64,000 nucleotides of DNA, taken from positions 434,001 to 498,000 of the forward strand of contig NZ_CP013421.1 in NCBI RefSeq assembly GCF_001718695.1, written 5' to 3'. Every line of letters starts with the position of its first letter. The stretch's first letter is position 1. The position numbers were made by a program, and so were the translations under genes. The stretch comes from Burkholderia ubonensis (GTDB lineage: Bacteria; Pseudomonadota; Gammaproteobacteria; Burkholderiales; Burkholderiaceae). The notes under the pieces are model-generated. The model was not told where the DNA came from, made no database searches, and worked only from the letters and a program-made list of their open reading frames with translations. This document shows, one piece after another, positions 43,092 to 51,224 of the stretch.

Positions 43092-43566
43092 CGAAATTTC
43101 CCTTGTCTGCCTGCGTATGACATGCGGCGCAATTGGACGGCCGCTTCACTGCCGGGCTGTTCCACACCGCGGCCGGTACTTCGTCGTGGGTCGAGATGAA
43201 CCACGACGAGCGCGTGATCCTGTCGTCGGGCGGCCGCCGCGCCGCAGCGCCCGTCGCCGCGTGCGCGCTCAGCCAGGTCTGCAGTTGCGCGACGGTGGCC
43301 GCATCGAGCGTCGCGTCGGTGCCGAAGTGATGCTCGAGACCGTTGAGGATGCGACGCCACGACTCGGCCGGCAGCGCGCCGGGCGGATAGGCGACATGGC
43401 AGGTCGCGCACTCCTGCTTGTAGCGGGGCAGCAGCGGCACGGCCATGCCGCGCATTTCGTCTTCGGCGAGGACGGTGTGCGGCAGCAGCGAAACCAGCAG
43501 CGCCGCGGCGATGCCGGCCCGCAGCGCGGGGCGCCACGACGAGATCGTCGGTTCGACACGGTTCAT
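43057..43566 (-). CDS. Periplasmic diheme cytochrome c
   Basis: A 169-residue exported cytochrome. The signal peptide (LRAGIAAALLVSLLPHTVLA) ends near residue 34. Two CxxCH haem sites are visible, CATCH near residue 53 and CAACH near residue 146; the intervening region (ESWRRILNGLEHHFG) matches the diheme cytochrome c (DHC) family that pairs with b561 and DUF1924 proteins. It ends 35 bp into the next gene. It is second in the cytochrome operon. Confidence 0.92.
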   Translation of the reverse strand: MNRVEPTISSWRPALRAGIAAALLVSLLPHTVLAEDEMRGMAVPLLPRYKQECATCHVAYPPGALPAESWRRILNGLEHHFGTDATLDAATVAQLQTWLSAHAATGAAARRPPDDRITRSSWFISTHDEVPAAVWNSPAVKRPSNCAACHTQADKGNFDERFVRIPGAR

Positions 43567-43578
43567 CTGCGTTCCCCT

Positions 43579-43995
43579 TCAGGGTTTCAACGTGATCAAC
43601 CACGCGAGGATGTCGGCCTTTTCGGCAGCCGAGCATTCGCGCCCGACGACGTCCTTGCAATTTCGGCGAAACCATTTTTCGGAGCGTGCGCCGTCCGAGA
43701 ACCGCGCCGGGTTGAACGCGGGCGCGAGCGGCTCGATCGTCTTGCCGGTCACGACGTGCCGCCCTGCACCGGTCGGCGAGCTACCGTGACAGCTCGCGCA
43801 ACTCCATTCGCGTCCGTGGCGGGACGTGAAGAACTGTTGTCCGCGCAACGGCACCGCGGCCGTGCCCGCCTGCGCCGTGTAGCCGGCCAGCAACGCGGCC
43901 GGTGTTTCGGCATGCGCGCCGGCGCCGGCGGCCATGCATATCGCGGCCGCCGCGCAGGACCGGCGCAGCATGCGAACCGAGTCAGATAGACGCAT
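43579..43995 (-). CDS. Monohaem cytochrome c, DUF1924 family
   Basis: A 138-residue exported protein; the signal peptide ends near AHAETP (about residue 30). A single CASCH haem motif is followed by HGSSPTGAGRHVVTGKTIEPLAPAFNPARF (read in part), and an FRRNCKDVVGRECS segment, both typical of DUF1924. The ATG at 43995 has GGAGG 7 nt upstream and is preferred over an ATG nine codons earlier. First gene of the operon DUF1924-diheme c-b561-regulator-kinase, under the 17-bp box at 44037-44053. Confidence 0.9.
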   Translation of the reverse strand: MRLSDSVRMLRRSCAAAAICMAAGAGAHAETPAALLAGYTAQAGTAAVPLRGQQFFTSRHGREWSCASCHGSSPTGAGRHVVTGKTIEPLAPAFNPARFSDGARSEKWFRRNCKDVVGRECSAAEKADILAWLITLKP

Positions 43996-44036
43996 CGTGA
44001 TCCTCCTGAGCGATGCATTCATCTTCGGGCGCGTTC

Positions 44037-44053
44037 CTTACCGGATTCTTAAG
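44037..44053 (-). promoter_or_regulatory. PmrA/QseB-type box before DUF1924 cytochrome operon
   Basis: On the minus strand it reads CTTAAG-AATCC-GGTAAG, 41 bp before the DUF1924 ATG. It shares 15 of 17 bases, including the whole spacer, with the box at 31927-31943 before the b562/b561 genes, in the same orientation relative to the genes. Confidence 0.65.
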
Positions 44054-44107
44054 GAAGCGGCGTGTCACCGTTCGGCGGCGAGCTGACGGTCATACACTCG
44101 TGCCGCC

Positions 44108-44121
44108 TTGACGCACGTCAA
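44108..44121. promoter_or_regulatory. FNR/ANR-type box in divergent cytochrome/hypothetical promoter
   Basis: TTGAC-GCAC-GTCAA, full match, between the leftward cytochrome operon (112 bp from its ATG) and the rightward gene at 44335. It could serve either side. Confidence 0.6.
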
Positions 44122-44226
44122 ACGTTGCGACACCTGCCGAAGCCGGAACTGGAGCCGGCGTCGGACGCGATGCGGCCGCTCGCGCACCGAAACGAGCGGC
44201 GCGCCGGCCCGATGGCGTGGTGGCGC

Positions 44227-44240
44227 TTGACCTGCATCAA
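44227..44240 (+). promoter_or_regulatory. FNR/ANR-type box before secreted hypothetical gene
   Basis: TTGAC-CTGC-ATCAA, full match, 94 bp before the ATG at 44335, the same distance seen for several other genes here. Confidence 0.62.
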
Positions 44241-44334
44241 GCCGGCACGCGCGTTCCGCGTCAGCATGGACACGCTACCGTTTGCTCCGCACGTGCACGG
44301 CCGATGCGGCAGCCCAATCCCCGAGGAGACTTCG

Positions 44335-44808
44335 ATGCGATCGAGACCTTTCGTTGTACTGCTTGCGTGGCTGGCATTGCTGGTCGGACAGGTAGCGCCT
44401 GCCGCTGCGAACGACCTGACGCGCAGCGTGACGTCCGGCGACATTGCCGTCAACTTCGGCGTGGTGCCGGCGAATCAGACTGCCGCAGCGGGCGGCAGCG
44501 CCGCCGACGCGTCGTCGAACGTGAACCTGTATCTGCTGACCGTCGCGCTGTTCGACCGGTCGACCGGCAAGCGCATCGAAAACGCGCACATCACGGCCGT
44601 AGTGAAGGGCCCGCGCAGCGAAGCCAGCTCGTTTCACACGAAGCCGAAGCAGATGCAGCTCGAACCGGCGCGGGACGGCAATGCGGTCACGTACGGGCAC
44701 GTGTTCGACGCACGCTGGAAAGGCATCTATCACATCGACCTCGCGATTACGCGAGACGGCTCGACGCATGTCGAGCATGTCCGCCTGAACTACGACCAGC
44801 AGTTCTGA
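44335..44808 (+). CDS. Secreted hypothetical protein, FixH/immunoglobulin-like fold
   Basis: A 157-residue exported protein; the signal peptide ends at PAAAND (about residue 26). The rest is beta-rich, with NVNLYLLTVALFDRSTGKRI and a late H-rich stretch (GHVFDARWKGIYHIDLAI), resembling the small YtkA/FixH-like domain seen in copper and cytochrome assembly proteins; this is a weak fold-level guess. GAGGAG precedes the ATG at 9 nt. It lies divergently from the cytochrome c operon, so a periplasmic metal or haem role is conceivable. Confidence 0.7.
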   Translation: MRSRPFVVLLAWLALLVGQVAPAAANDLTRSVTSGDIAVNFGVVPANQTAAAGGSAADASSNVNLYLLTVALFDRSTGKRIENAHITAVVKGPRSEASSFHTKPKQMQLEPARDGNAVTYGHVFDARWKGIYHIDLAITRDGSTHVEHVRLNYDQQF

Positions 44809-44923
44809 GCTTCCGACCGGGTCGGCAGCGCCAAGGGTGCGCCGCCGCGACGTGCGGCGGCCACGGCGACGCCGTTCCGTTGCGCAGCCGGCCGAACACC
44901 CGACGCCGCACGCCGACCCGCGC

Positions 44924-47320
44924 TTAATACAGCAGGAACGCCGCCCGCTCGGGCGCGAACGCGGCATTTTGCGCAGCGGCGAGCGCTTCGATGTCGTCGA
45001 GCGAGCGCCCCGCTTCCAGCATGTCGGCCACCTCGCGCGAGCCGACCGACGCGCGGATCGCATCGATCCGGAACCGCGCCGGATAACGGCGGTGCAATGC
45101 CAGCGCGAGCGCCAGCCCGATCTCGCCGGGCCGCGTCGCGCCCGGCAGCCGTTCGATGCGCACGCCTTCGCAGAGCCTGCCGCGATAGGGGCCCTCGGTC
45201 GGCACGAAGCGGACCGGCGAGAACGTCGCGGCGAGCCGCATCGCGCGCAAATCGTCCGCGACGCTGCGCGCGTCGATCCACGGCGCGCCGATCACGCCGA
45301 ACGGGGTCGCGGTGCCGCGTCCGACGCTCACGTCCGCGCCCTCGACGAGCCCCAGGTCCGGATACAGCGACAACGCGGTCGCGTCGCGCAGGTTCGGCGA
45401 CGGCGGCACCCAGCCGAGCCCGGTGTCCTCGAAGCGCATCGTGCGCGCGTAGTTCGCCAGCGGCACCACGCTGAGCGTCGCGCCGATCTGCAACCGGTCG
45501 TTGAACAGCCGGGCCAGTTCGCCGATCGTCATGCCGGGCGCGAGCGGCAGCGCGTAGTAGCGCGTGAAGGTCGACGGCCCCGCGTCGGCGACGGGCCCGC
45601 CGAACGCGTCGGCGCCGAGCGGATCGGGACGGTCGAGCACGATCACCGGACGATGCGCGGCCGCGCCGGCTTCGAGTGCGTAGCCGAGCGTCGCAACGTA
45701 GGTGAAGAAGCGCACGCCGGCGTCCTGCAGGTCGACCACCAGCACGTCGACGTCGGCCAGCAGCGCGGGCGCGATCGTGCGGCGCTCGCCGTACAGGCTG
45801 TGAACGACCGCGCCGGTCGCCGCATCGACGCTGTCGCCGAACGTGTCGTCCACGTCGGTGCCGAGCCCGTGCTCGGGCGCGAACAGCGCAACGAGCCGTG
45901 CGCCCGGCGCGTGCGCGAGCAGGTCGGCCGTGCGCCGGCCGAACCGGTCGAAGCCGCTGCGATTCGTGACGAGACCGATGCGCTTTCCGGCGACCGCCGC
46001 GAAGCCGCTCGACGCAAGCACATCGATGCCCGCCAGCACCGGCCCGCGCGATGGCGGCGGCCGGACGGCTGCGGCGAGCGCGTCCGCCATCGGCGGCACG
46101 CGCGCGGCGATCTGCGCCGGCGTCACCGGCGCCGCCGCGCTCGATACGATGCCGACCACGAGCGCGCGCAACGGCATCGCGGTGCCGGTTTCGTCCGGAT
46201 ACAGGCGGCTCGTCAGCACGATCGCGAAGCGACGCGTCACGGGATCGATCCATAGCGCCGTGCCCGTGTAGCCGAGGTGTTGCAGCGCGCCGACCGGCGG
46301 CAGCCGGTAGCGGTTCGCCACGAGCGGCGGCCCGACCGCCCAGCCGGGCGTGTGCAGCTCGCTTGGCGTGTCGGCCGGGAGCGGTGTTTCGAGTTCGGCG
46401 ACGCTGCGCGCGCTCAGCACCCGCGTTGCACCGAGCGTGCCGCCGTGCAGCAGCATGCGCGCGAAGCGCGCGAGATCGTCGGCGCTCGAGTAGAGACCCG
46501 CGTTGCCCGAGACGCCGCCCAGCGCCGCCGCGACCGGATCGTGCACGCGGCCTCGCAGCAGGCGGCCGTCGCGTACGACGGTGGGCGCCACGCGCGCGCT
46601 CAGCGGGGCGGCTGGGCGGAACGTGGCGCTCGTCATCCCGAGCGGCCCGAACACGTGCTCGGCGCACCACGCGTCGAGCGGTCGGTGCGACACGCGCCGG
46701 ACGATTTCGCCGAGCGCCACGTAGTTGACGTCGCTGTAGATCACGCGCGCGCCCGGCTCCGCGACCGGCGGCATCGCGGCGACGTCGGCCAGGACCGCCG
46801 CGCGCGTGCGCAACGCCCGCGCCGACGACACACCGGCGGGCAGGCCCGACACGTGCGCGAGCAACTGGCGGATCGTGATGCCGGCCTTCTCGTTCGTGCC
46901 GAACGCCGGCCAGTAGTGCGCGGCCGGCATGTCGAGGCCGAGCATGCCGCGCTCCGCGAGCTGCATGATCGCGACGGCCGTTGCCAACGGCTTGGTCAGC
47001 GACGCGAGGTCGAACACGGTGTCGGCCGTCATCGGCTCGGCCTGCTCGCCCGTCACGCGCGCACCGCGGGCGACCCGCACGCGCGCGCCGTCCGCGTCGC
47101 CGGTCACGACCACGGCGCCCGCGAGATGCCCGTCCGCGATCTCCGCGGCGATTGCCGCGTCGATCGCGGCCGCCTGCTGCGACGCAGCGGGCGCGTCGGC
47201 TTGCGCCCACGCGTCGGCCGCGCCGAATGGGCAGAATGAGCCGAGTGGGCCGAACGCGAGCAACAACGCGCCGCTCAGCGCGACAGCACGGCGCAATCGT
47301 GCCGATCGAACGCGTTCCAC
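44924..47320 (-). CDS. Secreted serine hydrolase (beta-lactamase fold) fused to NamZ-type exo-muramidase (DUF1343)
   Basis: A 798-residue exported protein with two catalytic domains. After a signal peptide (ALSGALLLAFGPLG..., ending near AWAQA), residues about 50-400 are a beta-lactamase/penicillin-binding serine hydrolase with SLTK (about residue 115-118) and YSDVNY, the usual SxxK and YxN motifs. Residues about 425-798 are a DUF1343/NamZ domain: GLVTNRSGFDRFGRRTADLL, FAPEHGLGTDVDDTF, and DLQDAGVRFFTYVATLGYAL. NamZ removes terminal N-acetylmuramic acid from peptidoglycan. The GTG at 47318-47320 has GGAGG 7 nt upstream. The fusion would allow both peptide and glycan processing of cell-wall pieces in the periplasm. 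Confidence 0.88.
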   Translation of the reverse strand: MERVRSARLRRAVALSGALLLAFGPLGSFCPFGAADAWAQADAPAASQQAAAIDAAIAAEIADGHLAGAVVVTGDADGARVRVARGARVTGEQAEPMTADTVFDLASLTKPLATAVAIMQLAERGMLGLDMPAAHYWPAFGTNEKAGITIRQLLAHVSGLPAGVSSARALRTRAAVLADVAAMPPVAEPGARVIYSDVNYVALGEIVRRVSHRPLDAWCAEHVFGPLGMTSATFRPAAPLSARVAPTVVRDGRLLRGRVHDPVAAALGGVSGNAGLYSSADDLARFARMLLHGGTLGATRVLSARSVAELETPLPADTPSELHTPGWAVGPPLVANRYRLPPVGALQHLGYTGTALWIDPVTRRFAIVLTSRLYPDETGTAMPLRALVVGIVSSAAAPVTPAQIAARVPPMADALAAAVRPPPSRGPVLAGIDVLASSGFAAVAGKRIGLVTNRSGFDRFGRRTADLLAHAPGARLVALFAPEHGLGTDVDDTFGDSVDAATGAVVHSLYGERRTIAPALLADVDVLVVDLQDAGVRFFTYVATLGYALEAGAAAHRPVIVLDRPDPLGADAFGGPVADAGPSTFTRYYALPLAPGMTIGELARLFNDRLQIGATLSVVPLANYARTMRFEDTGLGWVPPSPNLRDATALSLYPDLGLVEGADVSVGRGTATPFGVIGAPWIDARSVADDLRAMRLAATFSPVRFVPTEGPYRGRLCEGVRIERLPGATRPGEIGLALALALHRRYPARFRIDAIRASVGSREVADMLEAGRSLDDIEALAAAQNAAFAPERAAFLLY

Positions 47321-47439
47321 TGGATCGCCTCCTTCGTGGCGGCGGATGGATCGAGGCCGGCATGCGAGCGCGTCGCTGCCGAGCCGAGGCCGGGAGTCCT
47401 GCACGCCTACCTTCGGGTCGGCGCCGACCCGCCGCGCGG

Positions 47440-47913
47440 CTAGCGCGCCGGTTGCTGCTGCGGGGCCGGGCAGCCGGTGCAGAGGCGCATCGCGCCTTCG
47501 CGTTCGGGGTCGCGCCAGGCAAAGCGGACCTCGACGCCGCCGCGCGCCGGCACGACCACGTGCCGGACCTCCTGCACCGCGCGGTCGCGCGCGGTGATCG
47601 TGTACCTGCCCGGCGGCACGCGAGCGAACAGGAACGGGCCGCCGGTGCGTACGTCGAGAAGCGCCGACTTGCCGGACGCCAGCTTCACGTCGACGTCGGA
47701 CAGATAGTGGCCGGCCTTCGACGTGAACGTCATCCGCAGGTTGTAGCGCGGCGCGACGTCGCGAAACGCGGTGACTTCGTCGCTGCCGATGCCGCCGGTG
47801 ATGTACACGACGCCGTTACGCGAGATCGGCTCGTTCGCGGTGTCGGCCAGCGCGTTCGCGCCGAGCGTCAGCACGCAGGCTGCCAACAGCATCTTGATGG
47901 TGGTGGTCCGCAT
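47440..47913 (-). CDS. Secreted hypothetical protein with carboxypeptidase-regulatory-like fold
   Basis: A 157-residue exported protein; signal peptide ends at NALADT (about residue 24). The beta-rich middle carries GPFLFARVPPGRYTITAR, reminiscent of carboxypeptidase-regulatory/transthyretin-like domains. The tail has CTGCPAP, a possible disulfide or metal site. AGGAG is well placed before the ATG at 47913. It lies upstream of, and in the same direction as, the NamZ fusion gene (119 bp away); a common transcript is possible but not certain. Function unknown. Confidence 0.7.
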   Translation of the reverse strand: MRTTTIKMLLAACVLTLGANALADTANEPISRNGVVYITGGIGSDEVTAFRDVAPRYNLRMTFTSKAGHYLSDVDVKLASGKSALLDVRTGGPFLFARVPPGRYTITARDRAVQEVRHVVVPARGGVEVRFAWRDPEREGAMRLCTGCPAPQQQPAR

Positions 47914-48379
47914 CTTCACTCTCCTGATTGAGCACGCGTGGCTGCACGGCCGCCCGTCGATCGCGGCGCGGTGCTGCGTGCGACGGCGTCGTGCGTTCGC
48001 TTTGGCGATGCTGTGAGCGTCGCGCGGAACGTCGATTTCCCATTGATGCAAGTCAACGGCGTTCCGGTCGAGGCGCGCAAAACCGGACGAAGCGCAAGCG
48101 TTACCGCGATCGCGTCGCGGCGGGCGCGCACGCACGCCGCCGAGCCGCATATCACGGGCGAATGGCGGGCGGCGGCATGGTGTCGGCGCGCGCTGTCAGG
48201 CGATCCTGCGCAGGCCGTCGGAAATTGCCGACACGGCCGCCCGACGTCGGACAGCAAGCTCAGGCCGCGCTGATTGTGCCGCGCGGCGTCGCCGCCAATA
48301 CTCAAAACATGGCAGTACGCCATGCATCGAGCGGTTGGCGCACGGTTGGTCCGCGCCGCCGCCGCACTGGGAGCCCGCG
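47914..48379. other. 466-bp divergent intergenic region
   Basis: Between the secreted hypothetical gene and the LRAT-like gene. Besides the FNR/ANR-type box at 48043-48056 I see no gene, repeat or clear promoter hexamers. Confidence 0.35.
48043..48056. promoter_or_regulatory. FNR/ANR-type box
   Basis: TTGAT-GCAA-GTCAA, full match, 129 bp from the leftward hypothetical gene (47913) and 323 bp from the LRAT-like gene. The leftward gene is the more likely target. Confidence 0.58.
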
Positions 48380-48856
48380 ATGATCGATCCGACCGCAGCG
48401 CACGCCGACGCCGCCGATTCCAATGGCGAACCGCCGGTCGGTGCGCACCTCGTGACGCGCCGACCCGGCTATCTGCATCACGGCATCTATATCGGCGACG
48501 GCAACGTGATTCACTACGCAGGTTGGTCGCGCGATCCGAGCGGCGGCCCGGTCGAAGTGGTCACGCTCGACGGCTTCCGGGCCGGCCGCGCGCTCGCGGT
48601 GGTGCGCCACGCGCATGCGCCCTACGACGGGATGCAGGCCGCGCGCCGCGCGGCGTCGCGCCTCGGCGAATGCCGCTACCGGCTGCTGACGAACAACTGC
48701 GAGCATTTCTGCCTGTGGTGCCTGTTCGGCGTCGGCCGGAGCGAACAGGTGGCGTCGTGCCTGCGCAATCCGGCGCATGGCCTCGCGGTCGCGGCGATGC
48801 TGATCGCCTGGGTGCTGGCTGCGCGGTTGTATCCGGGGATGGGTGGGCGGGGGTAA
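48380..48856 (+). CDS. LRAT-like (lecithin:retinol acyltransferase) domain protein
   Basis: A 158-residue protein with the permuted NlpC/P60 fold of the LRAT/H-REV107 group: HLVTRRPGYLHHGIYIGDGN with the catalytic His, IHYAGW after it, and the active-site cysteine in NNCEHFCLWCLFG. A hydrophobic C-terminal helix (GLAVAAMLIAWVLAARLYPG) probably anchors it to the membrane. Family members move acyl chains between lipids and amines or hydrolyse phospholipids; bacterial roles are poorly known. GGGAG precedes the ATG by 6 nt. Confidence 0.85.
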   Translation: MIDPTAAHADAADSNGEPPVGAHLVTRRPGYLHHGIYIGDGNVIHYAGWSRDPSGGPVEVVTLDGFRAGRALAVVRHAHAPYDGMQAARRAASRLGECRYRLLTNNCEHFCLWCLFGVGRSEQVASCLRNPAHGLAVAAMLIAWVLAARLYPGMGGRG

Positions 48857-49090
48857 ACGGCATGGCGCGTTACTGGCCTGCCAGCAACTGCCGCCGCATC
48901 ACCGGCGGTCGCGCCGGACCGCACAGCGCTTCACCCGCCCGCTCGCAATTCGACTCGCCGATGCCGATGCCGATGCCGACCGACCCGTTCGCCATCACGA
49001 CCGCATTGTCGCGCATCGCTCACGGATAGCCTCTCCGTCCCATCGCGGCACCGATTCGCGCCGCCCCGGCCACCCGCCGCAACCTCCCAC

Positions 49091-50356
49091 TCACCGCGGC
49101 AACGCCGCCGGATCATAGCGATTACGCGGATTCCACAGCATCCACCCATCGGTGCCGGCCGCGTCGGCGGCGTTCACTTGTGCGCGAATCTCGTCGGCGT
49201 CGAATACGCGATGATCGAACGCGTAGTCGCGAAATGCCTGCAGCCACGGCCGGAAACGCACGCCGTCCAGGCCGGTGCGGCGCATGGCTTCCGCAAGCGA
49301 GCGGGACACGATCTCCCCCGGCCGGTCGGTCGGCTTGCGGCAGCCCGGCAGCCCCCACGTGAACCCGGACGGATACAGCATCGGCGAAATGTAGTCGACG
49401 ATCCGCCCGAACGTCTCGATCCGCTGCCCGATCGCGGTGTCGTTGAAGTTCCAGCACACGTAGCCAAAGATGTCCGCCGACAGGTAGACGTTGTACGGCC
49501 GCAGCCGCTCGCGCGCGCCCGCGAGGAACCCGGTGATCGCCGCCACGCGGTTGGCCTCGGTGTTGGGCTCGCCGAACCGCAGCCCGTTCGCGTCCGGAAA
49601 GCGCAGATAGTCGAACTGGATCTCGTCGAAGTCCATGCGGGCGGCCTCCTCCGCGACGTCGTAGTTGTGCGCCCATGCGGCGCGCGCGGTCGGATCGATC
49701 CAGCGCTGGTGCTCGCGGTCGCGCCAGATTTCGCCGGCGGCGTCACGCACCGCCCAGTCGGGATGCGCGCCCGCCAGGCGGTCGTCCTTGAACACGACGA
49801 TGCGCGCGATCAGGTAGAGGCCGCGCGCGTGGAACGTCCGCAGCAGCTCCGGCAGATCGGGCGGATGCACGATCGCGCCCGCCGCATGACTCGCCGCACC
49901 GGACACTTCGCGCGCGAGGCTGCGATACGGCGTGACGCCGCTGTCGCCCTTCACGTCGATGACGAGCGCGTTGATGGCGGTCCTGCCCTGCAGCGCCAGC
50001 GCCGCGTCGCGCAGCGTGCGGTCCGTGACGCCGTATGCCGACAGGTAAACCGCTTTCGGACGCACCGGCGCCAGCCGGATCGTATGGGCCGCGTCGGTCG
50101 GCGCCAGCGTGAGCTCGGCGCGCGCGTAGCCGGGCGCGCGCACGCTCACGCGCGTACCGGCCGCATCGAGCTCCAGCGAAAACGCGCCGTCGCGATCCGC
50201 GGTCCGGTTCACGCCGCCGGCATGGCCGAACGCGCCGGCCAGCGGATGACCGTTGGTCGCATCGACCACGGTGATCGACACCGGCGCCGCATGCGCGGCG
50301 ACCGCGGCGACACCGGCAAACAATACGAGCAGACACGCGATCACGCGCTCAATCAT
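49091..50356 (-). CDS. Putative secreted glycoside hydrolase (DUF4015/GHL-type)
   Basis: A 421-residue exported protein. Signal peptide ends near AHAAPV (about residue 24); residues about 25-95 are a beta-sandwich carboxypeptidase-like domain, and about 100-421 a TIM barrel of the putative glycosyl hydrolase DUF4015: KAVYLSAYGVTDRTL, LVIDVKGDSGVTPY, RMDFDEIQFDYLRFPD and SADIFGYVCWNFND, with acidic residues in the expected places. It overlaps the polysaccharide deacetylase gene by 8 bp. Substrate unknown. Confidence 0.85.
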   Translation of the reverse strand: MIERVIACLLVLFAGVAAVAAHAAPVSITVVDATNGHPLAGAFGHAGGVNRTADRDGAFSLELDAAGTRVSVRAPGYARAELTLAPTDAAHTIRLAPVRPKAVYLSAYGVTDRTLRDAALALQGRTAINALVIDVKGDSGVTPYRSLAREVSGAASHAAGAIVHPPDLPELLRTFHARGLYLIARIVVFKDDRLAGAHPDWAVRDAAGEIWRDREHQRWIDPTARAAWAHNYDVAEEAARMDFDEIQFDYLRFPDANGLRFGEPNTEANRVAAITGFLAGARERLRPYNVYLSADIFGYVCWNFNDTAIGQRIETFGRIVDYISPMLYPSGFTWGLPGCRKPTDRPGEIVSRSLAEAMRRTGLDGVRFRPWLQAFRDYAFDHRVFDADEIRAQVNAADAAGTDGWMLWNPRNRYDPAALPR

Positions 50357-51146
50357 GGCTTCCTCCGGCGCTTCTCAGCAGACCGTTGATGCAGCGCGTG
50401 TCGCACGCATCGGTCATCAGGTAGCGCGGCAGCGCCATCGCGGAATCGGTGCGCCGGACCGGGCGCGCATCGATCGTGAAGGCGGCGACGTAGCCCTCGG
50501 CCGCCGCCTGCTCGTCGGTCTGCGCATCGTGAATGCCGAACGGCCAGGCCAGCAGCGTGACGGGCCGGCCGATCTCGGCCTCGAGCCGTTCGCGCGAGCG
50601 CCGCAACTGGAACGACACGAAGCGCCGGTAGTCGGCCGGCGTCTGCCGCGCCCGCTCGGTATGGAAATTCGGATGCCAGTACGTATGGGACTCGATGGCG
50701 ACGTCGGCGGATTGCCCGAGCGCGCGCAGTTCGTCCCAGGTCATCGCGTAGCTTGCGTTGGAGATCGCCGACGGATAGATGAACAGCGTCACCGGCGCCG
50801 GATGCTGCGCGAGCAGCGGGCGCAGCACGTCGTAGACGGAGCGATGGCCGTCGTCGACCGTGATCGCGACCGCGCGCGCCGGAACCGCGCCGGGATCGCC
50901 GGCATGCCAGCGCACCACGTCGGCGAGCGGCACGATCTGGTAGCCGGCCGCGTCGATCGCCTGCAGCTGGTCGCGCAGCGTGTCGACGCGCACCGTCATC
51001 GAATCGACGCGCGTCGTCGCGAACCGGTGATAGGCGAGGATCAGCACGCGCGGCGGCTGCGGCGCACCGGCGCCTTCATCGTCCGCCGCCCACAGCGGCG
51101 GCACGCACGACAGCAGGAGTAGACAGACGAGCATGCGCAAGGCCAT
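50349..51146 (-). CDS. Secreted polysaccharide deacetylase (CE4)
   Basis: A 265-residue exported NodB-homology deacetylase. Signal peptide ends at LWAAD (about residue 21). Motif 1 is present as ITVDDGHRS and motif 2 as IESHTYWHPNF, the H-x3-H metal pair. The ATG at 51146 is chosen at the signal-peptide start although the frame is open from a GTG further upstream. It is translated before the glycosidase with an 8-bp overlap. The pair corresponds in content to the two halves of PgaB (deacetylase then hydrolase). Confidence 0.9.
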   Translation of the reverse strand: MALRMLVCLLLLSCVPPLWAADDEGAGAPQPPRVLILAYHRFATTRVDSMTVRVDTLRDQLQAIDAAGYQIVPLADVVRWHAGDPGAVPARAVAITVDDGHRSVYDVLRPLLAQHPAPVTLFIYPSAISNASYAMTWDELRALGQSADVAIESHTYWHPNFHTERARQTPADYRRFVSFQLRRSRERLEAEIGRPVTLLAWPFGIHDAQTDEQAAAEGYVAAFTIDARPVRRTDSAMALPRYLMTDACDTRCINGLLRSAGGSHD

Positions 51147-51200
51147 GGCGGTCCTCGTAGACGGGCTGCCCCATTGTTCGCGATCGCGGCGCGGATGCCG

Positions 51201-51214
51201 CTGAGCCAGATCAA
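51201..51214 (-). promoter_or_regulatory. Degenerate FNR/ANR-type box before polysaccharide deacetylase
   Basis: CTGAG-CCAG-ATCAA on the plus strand: one good half-site and one with two mismatches, 54 bp before the deacetylase ATG. Confidence 0.4.
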
Positions 51215-51224
51215 CGGTCACCGA

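Noticed and set aside
48843..49118. Plus-strand frame with DADADADR repeat
   Set aside because: The tandem GATGCC repeat (about 48957-48980) creates it; no ribosome site, and it overlaps the glycosidase end.
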